A stretch of DNA of 64,000 nucleotides from Entonaema liquescens (taxonomy: Eukaryota > Ascomycota > Sordariomycetes > Xylariales > Xylariaceae). A program made the position numbers and the translations under genes. The number at the start of each line of letters is the position of its first letter. Position 1 is the stretch's first letter. Under the pieces are notes generated by a model. That model saw nothing but the letters and a program-made list of their open reading frames with translations, had not been told where the DNA came from and made no database searches. The DNA lies in the NCBI GenBank assembly GCA_902805475.1, contig CADCSX010000007.1, positions 806,001-870,000 on the forward strand, read 5' to 3'. Positions 34,201 to 45,644 of the stretch are shown here, piece by piece.

Positions 34201-37200
34201 TGCTTCCAGTAAAAAATAGCGAAAGAGAATAGAGTGTGTGTACCTATGATTGATAGGATACCGACATGGCGTCTCACGTATGGGAGGTTGACTTCAAGAC
34301 AAGATGCTCTAGGCAGTTTCTATACGACATGTTAAGTACATAGGTAGGTTTGGTATTTTCTGTTTGATGGATAACAAGATGTTTCTACGTTATACATACG
34401 TTATACGTCATACTTGAGGATCGAATAAGGGTTTACATATTAAGGGGTAAGAGTAAAAGCACCAACGTGATAATGCACTGCGTCATGTTAATTTACAATT
34501 CACAGATCACGATACCAGGAATCGTACTATGTATTGCCTCCTATTTCGTCTTAGCATTCTATATTGAGAAGAATCCCTAATCCTCGTAGTCAAACAATTT
34601 ACATTGTTATCAGGATAACATGAAATCTTGAGAGCGCAAATATTTCTTCGTTAGTCTACGGACTGAACTATCGTAGATGTAGTAAAAACGCATGTTTGGT
34701 TAGCATGTAGCTGCGTCGTACTGCCAACCTTTTTAAGGATTTTTGATGACAGTCGATTACTGCACGTCATAATATGTTAGATATCTGCTCAGATATACTG
34801 CCTTAGCAAACTAATAGAACTACGGCTAAGCTTCGATACCGAGATTGGATAAGCCTGCATTTAGTAGTCACGGGGAACTTAATACTGTTTGCTTTAGGGA
34901 CTTGTATTAAGTAGTACTCCCAGTTCTCCTCCGGTTTCCGTCTTCCCTATATAGAGTGACATAGAGGTGAGTTGCAAGTATCGATACATACGTTGATACT
35001 ATGACGATACTATTCAGTATGGCTCTGGATGATCAAGCATGTGTCTTATAGCGTTTGAGATACTGTCCCCATTTCAGAATACTTACGTTTAATTCCTAGA
35101 AGTATTTCAACTATATCTAACCATTGTTAAGGTGGCTAGTTACTAAAATCAATGCCTATATAACTATTTCATATCCAAATACTCTCATACTTAGTATAGA
35201 CTTTGACGGAAGTGAGGCCAATACCGCCGAGCGGCTAACGATCACCGACATTTCCGAAACAATATAGTCCGATAATGTAGAGAATCGGCGCTAGAGACTG
35301 GGTGTTGCTCCCTGGTAGACGGCTACGCCCTGTGCTAGAGCATTTAGAGCCTACGGTCATACGATAACCACCTTGTAACATAAGAAAAGAGACAAAATGA
35401 CGAGGTCGTGCAGATAACCCACTTCCTAGCGTACACTACTTTGTGTATTTTCCAATAAGATATGAAGAGCTCGTTCTTAATACTGGAATGGGGCGCAAAC
35501 TATATGTGAGAAGACGTCGACGTTTGGCGGCCTTCACCGAAAATCAATGGCACCTCTCTCGACGAAGTCAAACTCGTCTGACGATTCGCTCGTCTTCTAT
35601 CTCATGGATGCGCATTGGAGAAAGTTTGGGATTCAAATTCAAAGAATGAGATTAATTATGCCATTCGGCAATCAAGGGACAAACTCGGTAGTTGGCTTAA
35701 AAGTTGACCTCCGCCTTTGGAGACTGGGACCGAGAGTCGCTAAGTTCAATGGCTTTTGGAGAGGAACTACCTTCTTGACGATCCCTCTAGGAGCGGGGAA
35801 GCCATACATGGTTGGACTACCACCTATGCATCTCGAGTGTTGGTAGGAGAGAGGATGTACCTAGGACGGCAGTGTATGTCGCCGATGGAATATATTCCGG
35901 CTGCTTCGGTAGCACTATCCCCATTCATTGGTAAAAATTCCAGAAAGTATACCCCAGAGTTATATAGGTGTGACTAGGTAAAGTTGGTATTGCGGCGTTA
36001 TAAGAAAATCATTAGTTAGTAGGCTCTGCCGCCTACCCACCGGAAGGAGATGAGCAAAGGGTATGATCGTCGCCTAACAAGTTTAAAAGCAGGGGTAATT
36101 CTTATTGGTGATAACTATCTTGACACGACGTTCATGCCACGCAATGACAAAACGGGAGACTACGGGTTTGTCGACAGCCGAGATTGATTTGTGTCTGCGA
36201 GCACTTATTAAATCCCTAGGTGGTAGGGGACCTACAACGTGTCATCTGCCACGAAACGGTGCACACGAATGGTCCCCTAAACTACAACCTGAAAGATTCC
36301 AGGAAAGGGAAAGTGGGATGAAGATTCAAGTCCGGCAACTTAATATAAAATTCATGTCGTTGTAATGATGATATACTTCAGATCGGTGAAACGTGATCAG
36401 TTGAGCCAAATTTCTTGTTACCCGGTCTGCCGGTTGACCGGACCTCGGCAGGAAGCCGATTCAAGAGAAATTACAATAAGGTCTCATCCACGGATAAGAG
36501 GTATTTGCGTGGTATTAGGTATCGGTTTGATGAGTAATTAATTAGTAAAATCGTGTTCTGTGTGCTAACCAATTTTTGTCGTATATTTCGTCTGTTACTG
36601 TTTTGTGAAGAGACTGACGTCAATATGGCACTTTTTGAATTTGGAGATATCTGTATCCAATGATAGCTGGGTCCCAAATCAAGGTAGTGACAAGTTATCC
36701 TAATGACAGGACCAATCAGCGGTACCGTATCGAATCAGCAATGGCCGTCTAGTCGAGGCTGTAGTTTGTTGCGTCTGGACCGTAATCATGTGACTTGATG
36801 GTGAGAAGATTCGTCAAAAGGCTGTTGCAACAACTTGAGTACCGTAGGGCGTGGCGCTGTGACGGCTTCCATCGCCCTAAAACTCAGACATAATCTTCCA
36901 CGTGCTGCCTACATCAAATGCTAGACTTGTTGCGACCGCGGGTTGTTGTACAGACTACTTCCTCGCTTATGTATCAGTCTCTTATTAGGCGATACTGTAC
37001 CTCGCAAGATGTTCCTATGGTGATCTTGACACCAAAAACGGCAACTGCTAAGATATGACCTAGTTGGCCCGAGTCCGAATAAAAAGGGAGAGTCATAGTC
37101 GCTGAGAACCGGACTCCAGCAGAGACATATGTCGAACTGAGGAACTAGTAATATTTAACAAGTTGGCACGGCTCGTACTGAGGGTCACGGTCAAGTCGCT

Positions 37201-40154
37201 AATCCAAGCAGAGAACTTTCGTTTAAATGAGCTTCGCTAGTGTTAGTAAGGAGATGAATTGGAGCTGTGTTAAACTATACTAATGACTTACCTCCATGTT
37301 AAAGCTCAGCATCGTTTACCCACCTACTTATACGAGTACATACGTAATCGACTTTTGGATCGATGCGTAAACCATTCCGAATGCCGCCCGTACTAATTAG
37401 GCGCTTGAGACTGTAGTAGAGATGCCGCGGCCAGCTTGGGAAGGAGAAGCAAAAGTGATTATACGCAAGAATTGATTGGAATCATCAAAAGTGCCGTACC
37501 GGTGCTGCCCTTGGCAGTTTGAAGTTTAGCCAAACCGACAAATCTGGGGAAAAATCATACCTCCGATAGTTATACAGTAACGTTGCGTACATATCATGGA
37601 GGCCGTGATGCCTTGATGCGTGGGTGCTGATGAGAATAAAGATATGACTTAAACGAGACACCAGTGGAGTGGCTCGAGCAAATCGTGGGGAGATTGCCTG
37701 GGCGAGAAGCGAAGTAGTGCTCTCGTTTGCGACAGGTGATAAGCCGCTTTTCAGAAACCCCATAATAAACACCCGACGGGTTGGTAGAAATTTAACATAG
37801 ACATGCTTCCCTTTGGAATAGCCGCTAGATAGGCGCCTCAAAAACCTTAATAAGCTAATAGCTTATGAGAAATCAAATAGTCTGATTCGAGGGGGAGACA
37901 CGACAACGTGTACTCGGAGCATACCTATAAGTCTCGAGTTTTTAACATTCTTAGCCAATCTTGTGTCTCGAGTTCTTTGGAGCGGGTAAGATGTATGAAT
38001 ATGGGGTAAATCAGTCAAACCATGGAGAGGGAGAAACAGGTTAAACATGGCAGTGGTGTCTATTGTCATACGTAGGGTTGAAACACAAGTCGACCTGTCG
38101 GGGGACAAAAAGGTATCATGACTTGAGAGCAAATACGAAGGATAGTATTTTGGTGACACTGAGATATTCGGTCGCTCGGAGTTGCTACGAGAGTAGCGGA
38201 ATAAAAAAAAAAAAAAAGTAAAGAAAATTGAGCAATATATACATCCGAGGGGAAAGTTGGAGTTGTTTTAATAAATGGTGATGATTCCGGTTTGATGTTG
38301 AATGTCGTTTACGACATCATAAATGTAATATATGTACCTAGGTAAATACATGATACGTGTAGTAAATACTTACTCGAGTGTCACTACTTGAATGTACCTA
38401 CATACAGAAGAATGCGCCCAAAGTTGGTAATGAACATGTACCTGACTACATACGGTACCTACATCATAACCTAAAAGGTTTATTGCAGTAGGTACATACG
38501 CGTATCGTACAATCAATAAGGTACGCTCAAAGCCGGGTACCCGATGTCTGGATATGTCCCTGGGCGCTTTCCTTGCACAGCCTCAATTCTGCCAATCAGA
38601 ATCTCACATCTGAAACCCCACCTGCTCACCTGCCTAGTATTTCTCTTCCCCTTAGGCCCAGATACGAAATTCAACCCCCAGACGACGGCCCCCTCCCCCA
38701 GCAGGTTTAGCATTGTTCAGTGCCAAACCGCCAAACCGCCAAACTGCCAGCTGCATACCCAGTAAGCCCCCAGTAAAAACCCCCCGGTTCCTTGAAAGGT
38801 TTTGGGCACTAAGAGCGAACCACAAGCCTTGGTTGTAGCTGTGGACTGAACTCCTACTTACTGGCCCACCCTACCGCTCTAACAGGACTTTTTTTCTTGA
38901 CAATTGTAGCGAGTCTTGCAGATTTGATTAAGCCGGATTCTTCTGACGTTTCCATCGGCTTTGACCCTTTTTCATCTCCTTCCCTCTTCATTTTTTTTCT
39001 TGCCCAGACCCCGCGACAACGGCGACACATTCCGTACGTATTTTTTCGCAACGACGAACTTTGTTGCCATTTTATTTTTCCGTGCCCTGCATTGAATCAC
39101 AATAACCTGCGAGGAAAAGACATTTTACCTGTCATTCACAAACCCGGGATCGAGTTGGTATTCCCGCATTGTTTTGACCACCCCCGTAGTCAAGACACGC
39201 TGTTGGCTCAGTTGCCTCATTACCGTACTCTGACAACCGCCTGACATTTCGAACCTGAAGAATTGCGCGCTTTGTGTAATTGTAACCACAAGACGGTAGG
39301 CGTGCAGCCATTATTACGACTCCCCTCGAGAATTCCCCGATCGTGACGGACGACGCTCCTATTCTCAACTCACTTCTCAACAAACCGCCGCCCCTCTCCC
39401 ATCTTTTATCTCTACGACATTTGCTACAACTGGCGAATATCGAGTCCCGAAAACAGGGCCGATTATAATACACAGTACGGAAAAAAAAGTATTTTGTTTT
39501 TTTGATTACGACTTTTCATCCCATCGCACCAGCGACGCTAAGCCGATTCAGCATTTCTGCATCCTATTCTTTTGCACCTTGTCGACCGACTTTGATTCTC
39601 GACGAAGCTATCACCGGAACTGGTCGCAGCCTCCTAAAGGCGCATAACAATTAGGAGACGAAGCATTCTCACTTTTCTATCGAGATTGCAACAAAAAAAT
39701 TAATGCTGGAGTAAAGAATTGCCACTAGACTCTGCGTACCTGAATTAGTAGCGAGCCTCGAGCTTCTTTGGAAAGCTCCATTACTAGCTGGGATCACTTC
39801 ATCGTGAGTTTTTTCGTCTCCCTTTTTTTGGGGTCTTGATAATCCACCAGGCCCCTCTTCCCCACTCACCTTGTCGTCACCTCAGATTTAATCTACCTAC
39901 CTTTCAGCCAAGATCCTCCCCCCCCTTCGAGTACCCCAACTGTCTAATCTTTCCTTCTTTGTTCCTAATAGATCGGTGCCTTACCCTACTAACATCGCAA
40001 CCTACTAGCAGGCCTGAGAAGTGCATCATACATTGATACCAGGCTCCACTATACTCTTCTAGATCCCGGTCCTCCCCCCCTACAACCTTAGGGCCCTGAT
40101 CTCAACACACTTCAACTTTCGCGGGCCAACTACCTGGCAGGTCAGGAATCTAAG
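31201..40154. other. 9-kb gene-poor tract and PP1 upstream region
   Basis: There is no supported gene. The first few hundred bases are the NTO1 3' flank. Around 35443-35977 (plus) three frames carry protein-like pieces in succession (for example FYLMDAHWRKFGIQIQRM, then GEAIHGWTTTYASRVLVG), which may be a decayed gene of unknown family. An A15 run sits near 38202-38217, and an exact TACCTAGGTA palindrome at 38335-38344. From about 38550 to 40154 the sequence becomes C/T-rich on the plus strand with tracts such as CCCCCC and TTTTTT, as expected for the promoter and long leader of the PP1 gene. Confidence 0.45.
33071..33095. repeat. (ACT)n-(CTG)6 trinucleotide repeat
   Basis: Two ACT units run directly into six CTG units. 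The repeat lies in a non-coding tract and needs no protein explanation. Confidence 0.8.
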
Positions 40155-41354
40155 ATGGCGGATCAACACGACGTTGACTTAGACTCTATCATCGACCGCC
40201 TCCTCGAGGTGCGCGGTAGCCGTCCTGGCAAGCAGGTTCAGCTTCTGGAAACCGAGATTCGATATCTCTGCACAAAGGCTAGGGAAATCTTCATCAGCCA
40301 GCCAATCCTACTAGAACTAGAGGCTCCTATCAAGGTATGCAATATCACATTATAGATAATGTCACCTGCCATCGGTGGAAGCAAGTTAAGATGCTGATCT
40401 CCTTTTGCTATAGATCTGTGGTGATATTCACGGCCAATACTATGATCTATTGCGCCTTTTCGAATATGGAGGCTTCCCCCCCGAGGCGAATTACCTTTTC
40501 CTAGGTGACTACGTAGATCGTGGCAAGCAGTCGCTCGAGACCATCTGCCTCTTGCTCGCTTACAAGATCAAGTACCCCGAAAACTTCTTCATCCTAAGGG
40601 GTAACCACGAGTGTGCGTCCATCAACCGTATCTATGGCTTCTACGACGAATGCAAGCGCCGCTACAATATCAAGCTATGGAAGACATTCACCGACTGCTT
40701 TAACTGCTTGCCGATCGCAGCAATCATTGACGAGAAGATCTTCACGATGCACGGTGGTCTAAGCCCCGATCTCAACTCGATGGAGCAGATCCGCCGAGTA
40801 ATGCGACCAACCGACGTAAGATATACCATTTCCCAAACTACACTTTTATTTGCTCTGCCAGCATTGGCCCGAGTCACCACTAACATACATGCTTTAGATT
40901 CCCGACTGCGGTCTCCTGTGCGACCTGCTATGGTCCGATCCTGATAAGGATATCACCGGCTGGAGCGAGAATGACAGAGGAGTATCTTTTACCTTTGGTC
41001 CTGATGTGGTCTCCCGGTTCCTGCAAAAACACGACATGGACTTGATTTGCCGTGCCCACCAGGTCGTGGAAGATGGATACGAATTCTTCTCGAAGCGTCA
41101 GTTGGTCACTCTGTTCAGTGCACCAAATTACTGCGGAGAGTTCGACAACGCCGGTGCCATGATGAGTGTCGACGAGAGCTTGTTATGTTCCTTCCAAGTT
41201 TGTCTTCCTCTACACTATACCTGAATATGAGAGCATGTGACTAACGATTGCTCGCCTTTAGATTCTCAAACCTGCTGAGAAGAAACAAAAGTACGTCCAT
41301 GGCAGCCTCGGAGGCAGCGGTTTCGCATCTCCAAGAAAGCAATCCAAGTCTTAA
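40155..41354 (+). CDS. Serine/threonine protein phosphatase PP1 catalytic subunit
   Basis: This is the PP1 catalytic subunit (BimG/GLC7 type), a metal-dependent phosphatase that with regulatory partners controls mitotic exit, glycogen metabolism and cell growth. Four exons, 40155-40334, 40414-40815, 40898-41197 and 41262-41354, are separated by introns of 79, 82 and 64 bp, all phase 0, and give 324 aa, the usual fungal length. The PPP-family signatures are intact: GDIHGQ, GDYVDRG and RGNHE supply the two-metal centre and catalytic His/Asp; the late motif SAPNYCGEFDN carries the beta12-beta13 loop; and HGG and RAHQ carry the remaining metal ligands. The C-terminus ends FASPRKQSKS, so the short tail is variable as in fungi generally. 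The family call is very sure; the splice sites are supported by frame and conserved sequence. Confidence 0.97.
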
Positions 41355-42624
41355 AGCAAGAGTATTCATACGAACTTCCTCGTCTTCTAGGTTCGGCCGC
41401 TCCCGATAAGTTGCTCCTCAAGCACCCAGCCCGTTTTCGAGTCCCGATACTTGTCCTCGACCAACGATCCCGTTGGCGTCACCCTCGCCCTCCGCCGGTC
41501 CACATAACACACATACATACCTTTCCGACCGCGACGGGCGTTTTGATAATTCAGCTTCGAGTACAGATATATGACCCGCCTCCGCCACGAAAACACACAT
41601 GTCCTCATAACCTTACTTTGACCTCAGAACTGATGAAAGAGATGAATGGTGGTTGTTGCTATTACGCGAGAAAAGAAATAAAATCAGGTTTTCATTTGGA
41701 ATGGTCTCCATGAGTGTTCTCAGCCCACTCACCTTACGTCTGTGAGACCATGGTGACAAGGGGAGAAAGTCTAGACAGTTAATTTTGTTTCCCCGAGACG
41801 TGAAACTTACGAATTCATGCAATGATCTGCTTCACAGCCTTTACGCCTGTTGTTGCCCTACTCCCCCATTGCCAAGTGATTTTTCTTTTTTTTTTTCGTA
41901 TTTTTTTATTTTGTTTTACTGTTCTGCCTGGTTTTGTGTACTGTTGACTTTCGTGTTCAGCTAGTTACGATGATAGTGGGACGTAGCCCAAGAGAGCACA
42001 GAGTACATGTGCCATGATGAAGTTAATCGGAAATTCTTACCCTTTTCCTGCTAATGATCTAGTCTGCCTGACATATGCGATGTCTACAATTACCTAATTT
42101 CGTACCTACTACTTAACCATTGTTCCCGAGACATTAACTCTGAGAATAAATCCCATTCACCTTACCTTTTCCCATGGTGTATTCACCTAATTAGGTGCGT
42201 AAAAGGGGTCAAGACGTAAGAGGAGTTAGGACATGTCTAGAAGAAGACTTTTTGGTATCACAATTTATCTATTTTTTCTACATCGACTACCTAATCTTTC
42301 CTGCCGCATCGTGCATTACCTCGGCATCTATCTAAATCAATATATCGATCGTATCTGCCGCTCTGCCGCTCTCCCGGCCTCCAACAGTGGGTGGTATCGC
42401 GTTAGTTACCCCAGATATGTGCCACCTAAGCACCCATCTACCTGGCTGACTGGCTACCTGGCTCTTAGACGGTGTTCTCTTACTCCTGCTTTCGGCGTTG
42501 GTATAGTACGACCTACACCACAGGAGCGAGATCTAGATGGGGCGGTAGTAAAGCTATCGGGACCGGGGGCTCGAAAGGGTATGGTATGTATGTATGGTAT
42601 GTATGTATGGGTGTCTCTTTCGTT
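41355..42624. other. Intergenic between PP1 and the Rdx gene
   Basis: The first part is the PP1 3' untranslated region, with T-rich tracts at 41880-41935. A cluster of ATGGTATGTATGT units lies at about 42577-42612. The plus-strand open frame 42233-42775 overlaps the Rdx coding sequence in antisense, and I do not regard it as a gene. Confidence 0.55.
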
Positions 42625-43515
42625 CTATTTGCAGTCCTCGCACTCCCCTTCCTGCGTCGCGGCATTCGTCCGCGTGCCCTCCGTCCCCGGCTTACACGCC
42701 GGGCCGCCGACGGTTTCGCCCGGGTGGGTATTTAAGCCGAGGGCATTTTCGTCCTCGGCTTTAGACGGGGGATGACTTCCCGCTCCCTTAGGCCCTTCCC
42801 CCGCAGCATCGCCTTTTGCTTTACTGCTAGCTGAGTAGTCCTTGTCGACGTGCCCTAGGTCCCGCCCCGGCTCGATGGCGTCGCGCACGCGGCGCTTGAG
42901 CTCTTTGGTCTCGGGGAATCCGCCGTCGGTCTTGCGGTCCCATAGCACGCGGGTTTGGATAGTGGGGGAGGAGGAGGGGTTGGAGGAAGAATTGGTTGCG
43001 GGCGGCTGGAAGAATATCTCGACGACAAATGTGCCGCCTGTGGAGGGCTGTAGGGCTACTTCGCCGAGGGATGTTGAGAATGTTGAGAGGAGCTCTTGCG
43101 CGAACTACGTGGGAAGTTAGTAGGAGAAAAGGGGGTTTAGGCACGTGTGTAGGTATGTATATATTTGGTAGGATAGGTAAGGTATATATAGTGTCATGGT
43201 GGGGATTCCGCGGGGTTGAATATTAGTGAGCTGATATTACCTATCGCTGGCGCACATCTTCTCAGACAAACGGGCAAGTAGGATAGGAAAGAGCTAACTA
43301 GTTTAGAAGCACTAGGTAATATACACTAGACTTACGTATGCGGCTCTCAGCATCCATTTACATTGTGTACAGAATCGGATGGTGATACGAGGGAGTGGAA
43401 ATGGAGATTGTGATGACGATGCGGGGCCTGAAGTCGAGTTCGAGTTCGAGTTCAAGTTCAAGTTCAAGTTCAAGTTCGAGTTCGAGTTCGAGGTTGAAGT
43501 TGATGTCTCAGCCAT
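42625..43515 (-). CDS. SelW-like Rdx family protein (Cys form)
   Basis: Thioredoxin-like Rdx (SelT/W/H) family proteins carry a CxxC redox site and are thought to act in cellular redox control. Exon 1 runs 43515-43336 (60 codons from ATG) and ends RITIRFCTQCKWMLRAAY, giving the Cys49-x-x-Cys52 motif of the family. A 231-bp intron (43335-43105, GTAAGT donor, CTACTAAC near the acceptor) joins in phase 0 to exon 2 (43104-42625), beginning FAQELLSTFSTSLGEVAL and continuing GTFVVEIFF, the remaining strands and helix of the fold. The product is 219 aa. The N-terminus before the domain is an Asn-Ser/Asn-Leu repeat encoded by a hexanucleotide tandem, and the C-terminal extension is hydrophilic and ends TQEGECEDCK, a second CxxC. 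Selenocysteine is not used; both site residues are plain Cys codons. The function is inferred from family only. Confidence 0.88.
43436..43489. repeat. Nine GAGTTC/AAGTTC hexamers inside the Rdx gene
   Basis: Three GAGTTC, four AAGTTC and two more GAGTTC units lie in the first exon of the minus-strand Rdx gene. Read on the minus strand they encode alternating Asn-Ser and Asn-Leu pairs. The unit length keeps frame, so copy-number change would alter protein length without breaking the gene. Confidence 0.95.
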
Positions 43516-43521
43516 TGTCAA

Positions 43522-45176
43522 CGTGACTTGATATGAACAATTACGGGAATTGGTATGTCATATATCAATGTCTCAAGGTTAGGGAATCGTTACCATGCCA
43601 CATACAAAGTAGGAGATTCCAATTCCCAAGTTACTTTTAAAAGATGGTGGGGTGCTATGACGATTGATACCTACATGTACGCTACCTGGGTAATTTGATA
43701 TGTGACTTACATAAGGTAATACATTGGCGTATAGATGAGCTAAGATAAGATTAATCATTTCGAAGTCCACATGTCTCAAATTGTACATATGTTAATAAAT
43801 CGCCCTTGAGCATTTACCCCCGAAACTCGCAACTATCTCCGGTAACGAGGGGCTATCGAGTTAACCGTTAACCGTTATACTATATTACCGCTGATTGGGC
43901 AATATATTCCAACGCACTGGTTCGAGTAAACTCCGCAAGTCCGCGGTAGTAAGGGGACCTTGACCTACCTATTTAGAGTATAACAAGGCTCCATTAATGT
44001 TATCGAGCTAAAATCGCGTTATTTCAAATGTTATTTTTTTTTTTTTTTCATATCCCTCACACGATCCCACCCGTAGATCCTTCCTTGATATATACATTGG
44101 AAGTGAGACTGTACAACGAGACAACACGGATTAGAAACCGCGAAAGGCGCGAACGTTACATCTACGTCTTTGTATCTTTGGGGGGCCAAAAATCCATTTG
44201 CCGCTCGCTGCGGTACACTCTCTGACCGGGCACACACTAAAAGCCGTAAGCAATCGCGTGCAGGTCTTAGCACCCAGATTTCGTAGACATTTGTATGGTG
44301 GTTTATATTGCGTAGACAAGTGTAGGTAAGCAGCGCGAATGCCAGACCGCTAGTTTATATGCATGGCAAGTTGGAGATGCGGAACTTATCAGGTGGGATG
44401 GACAGGCAGATAGACAGGCAGATAGACTTGTGGATCTTTTGCGGCAGCCTTGTTGCTTGCGATCTGTAGCTAGGGATCGTGGAGAAGGATCCGTCGTTGA
44501 TGCATTACGATTGATAATGGCCTGCAATTAGATTTAAGGTAGATATGGGTGATAATAGATATAGCTACGAGGACATATACGAGGTGCTAGGGAAGCCGAC
44601 GTTCCCGACGAATCCAAATCTAGCTGTCGTAAGCCTGTAGAGTGTGGTCATAAACAAGAAAATATTGTCATTCATCGAGTACCGACACAGACTTAACAAA
44701 AGAAACAGGAACAATACAGTCATGAACGAACAAATATTACATGTTGGAATTTCTCCCGTACTTTCTTTCCCTTCCCCCCCAAACGATGGACAGCCCGTCC
44801 ATCAATCCAGCCGATACACGAGAATACCTAGGTAAGTATCGCAGTATGCCGGTTGGCAAATTATCGTAACATGGTCGATAGTTATCGACTCTTGGGTATT
44901 GTGTAATAACCTTCTTTTCTTCTCGGATTATCATCCCCTTTTCTCCCCCTTTTACTTTGTTGTATTGCTCCTCCTACTCCTACTCCCAAATCCTCCTTTC
45001 CGGTGATGCGTAAGAAAATAATGTTTCACGTAGGACACGATAGACAAAGAGAGGCTGGCTATCGTCGAACAAAAAATCAGGCGCCCTAACCTGCGAGCCT
45101 CATCGCGACGTAAATCCCACAGAACACGTTGCATCCCGTGCGTCTTCCTAACTGGAGTTGCTCATGGTATCCCGCT
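43522..45176. other. Intergenic between Rdx and G-gamma genes
   Basis: I see no gene. There is a T17 run at about 44033-44049, a tandem of the 12-mer GACAGGCAGATA at 44400-44428, and an exact TACCTAGGTA palindrome at 44825-44834. The left end is the Rdx promoter; the right end is the 3' flank of the G-gamma gene. Confidence 0.55.
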
Positions 45177-45515
45177 CTACATGACCACGCAGCACCCACC
45201 ACTTTGGGGAGGCGCGTATGGGTCCTCTCCCTTAGGGACGGATCCCCATACCGACGGGACCATGTAATCTCTCGTACTGTTGCAATAGGCGATGATACTT
45301 CGCATCGTGTTAATTAGACTGTTGATAGAGTTATTTCGGCGTTGGCTTTCTTACCTCCTGGCAGCCTGCGACACGGGAATTCGTTCTCGTTCTAAGTCCT
45401 CTCGTAGCCTACTGTTAAGCTCGGTCAATCGTCGCAACTTGAGGTCGGCCATTGACTGCTTGTTCTTCTTAATTTGCGACGGGTCGCCGACATCTCGAGA
45501 AGTATATTGAGGCAT
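45177..45515 (-). CDS. Heterotrimeric G-protein gamma subunit
   Basis: The gamma subunit pairs with G-beta at the plasma membrane and relays pheromone and nutrient signals (Ste18/GNG-1 type). Exon 1 (45515-45355) reads MPQYTSRDVGDPSQIKKNKQ and continues with the helical segment SMADLKLRRLTELNSRLREDLERE that contacts G-beta. A 57-bp intron (45354-45298, GTAAGA donor) splits a Ser codon. Exon 2 (45297-45177) reads SIIAYCNSTRDYMVPSVWG and ends GGCCVVM, a CaaX prenylation box (CVVM) preceded by a Cys that could be palmitoylated. From the ATG at 45515 the protein is 93 aa, the usual length for filamentous fungi, so I prefer this start. The frame is open upstream to another ATG at 45644, which would give 136 aa with a Ser/Pro-rich extension. 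Confidence 0.93.
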
Positions 45516-45644
45516 ATTGATGGCGGTAGTAGACGGAGGGATGGAATCGGTCCTTGGTCGGGGTTCTAAAGATGGTGGCTGTGTGCTTGGACCACTTGCA
45601 GCGCCTCCCGACGTCTGAGAATCGTGAATTTCTGTCGACGACAT

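Noticed and set aside
31201..38500. Search for transposon ends, reverse transcriptase or transposase motifs in the large gene-poor tract
   Set aside because: I saw no long terminal or inverted repeats and no transposon protein motifs, so no mobile element is called.
42233..42775. 180-codon plus-strand open frame upstream of and overlapping the Rdx gene
   Set aside because: It crosses a GTAT-type repeat and the Rdx coding sequence in antisense, with no family resemblance.
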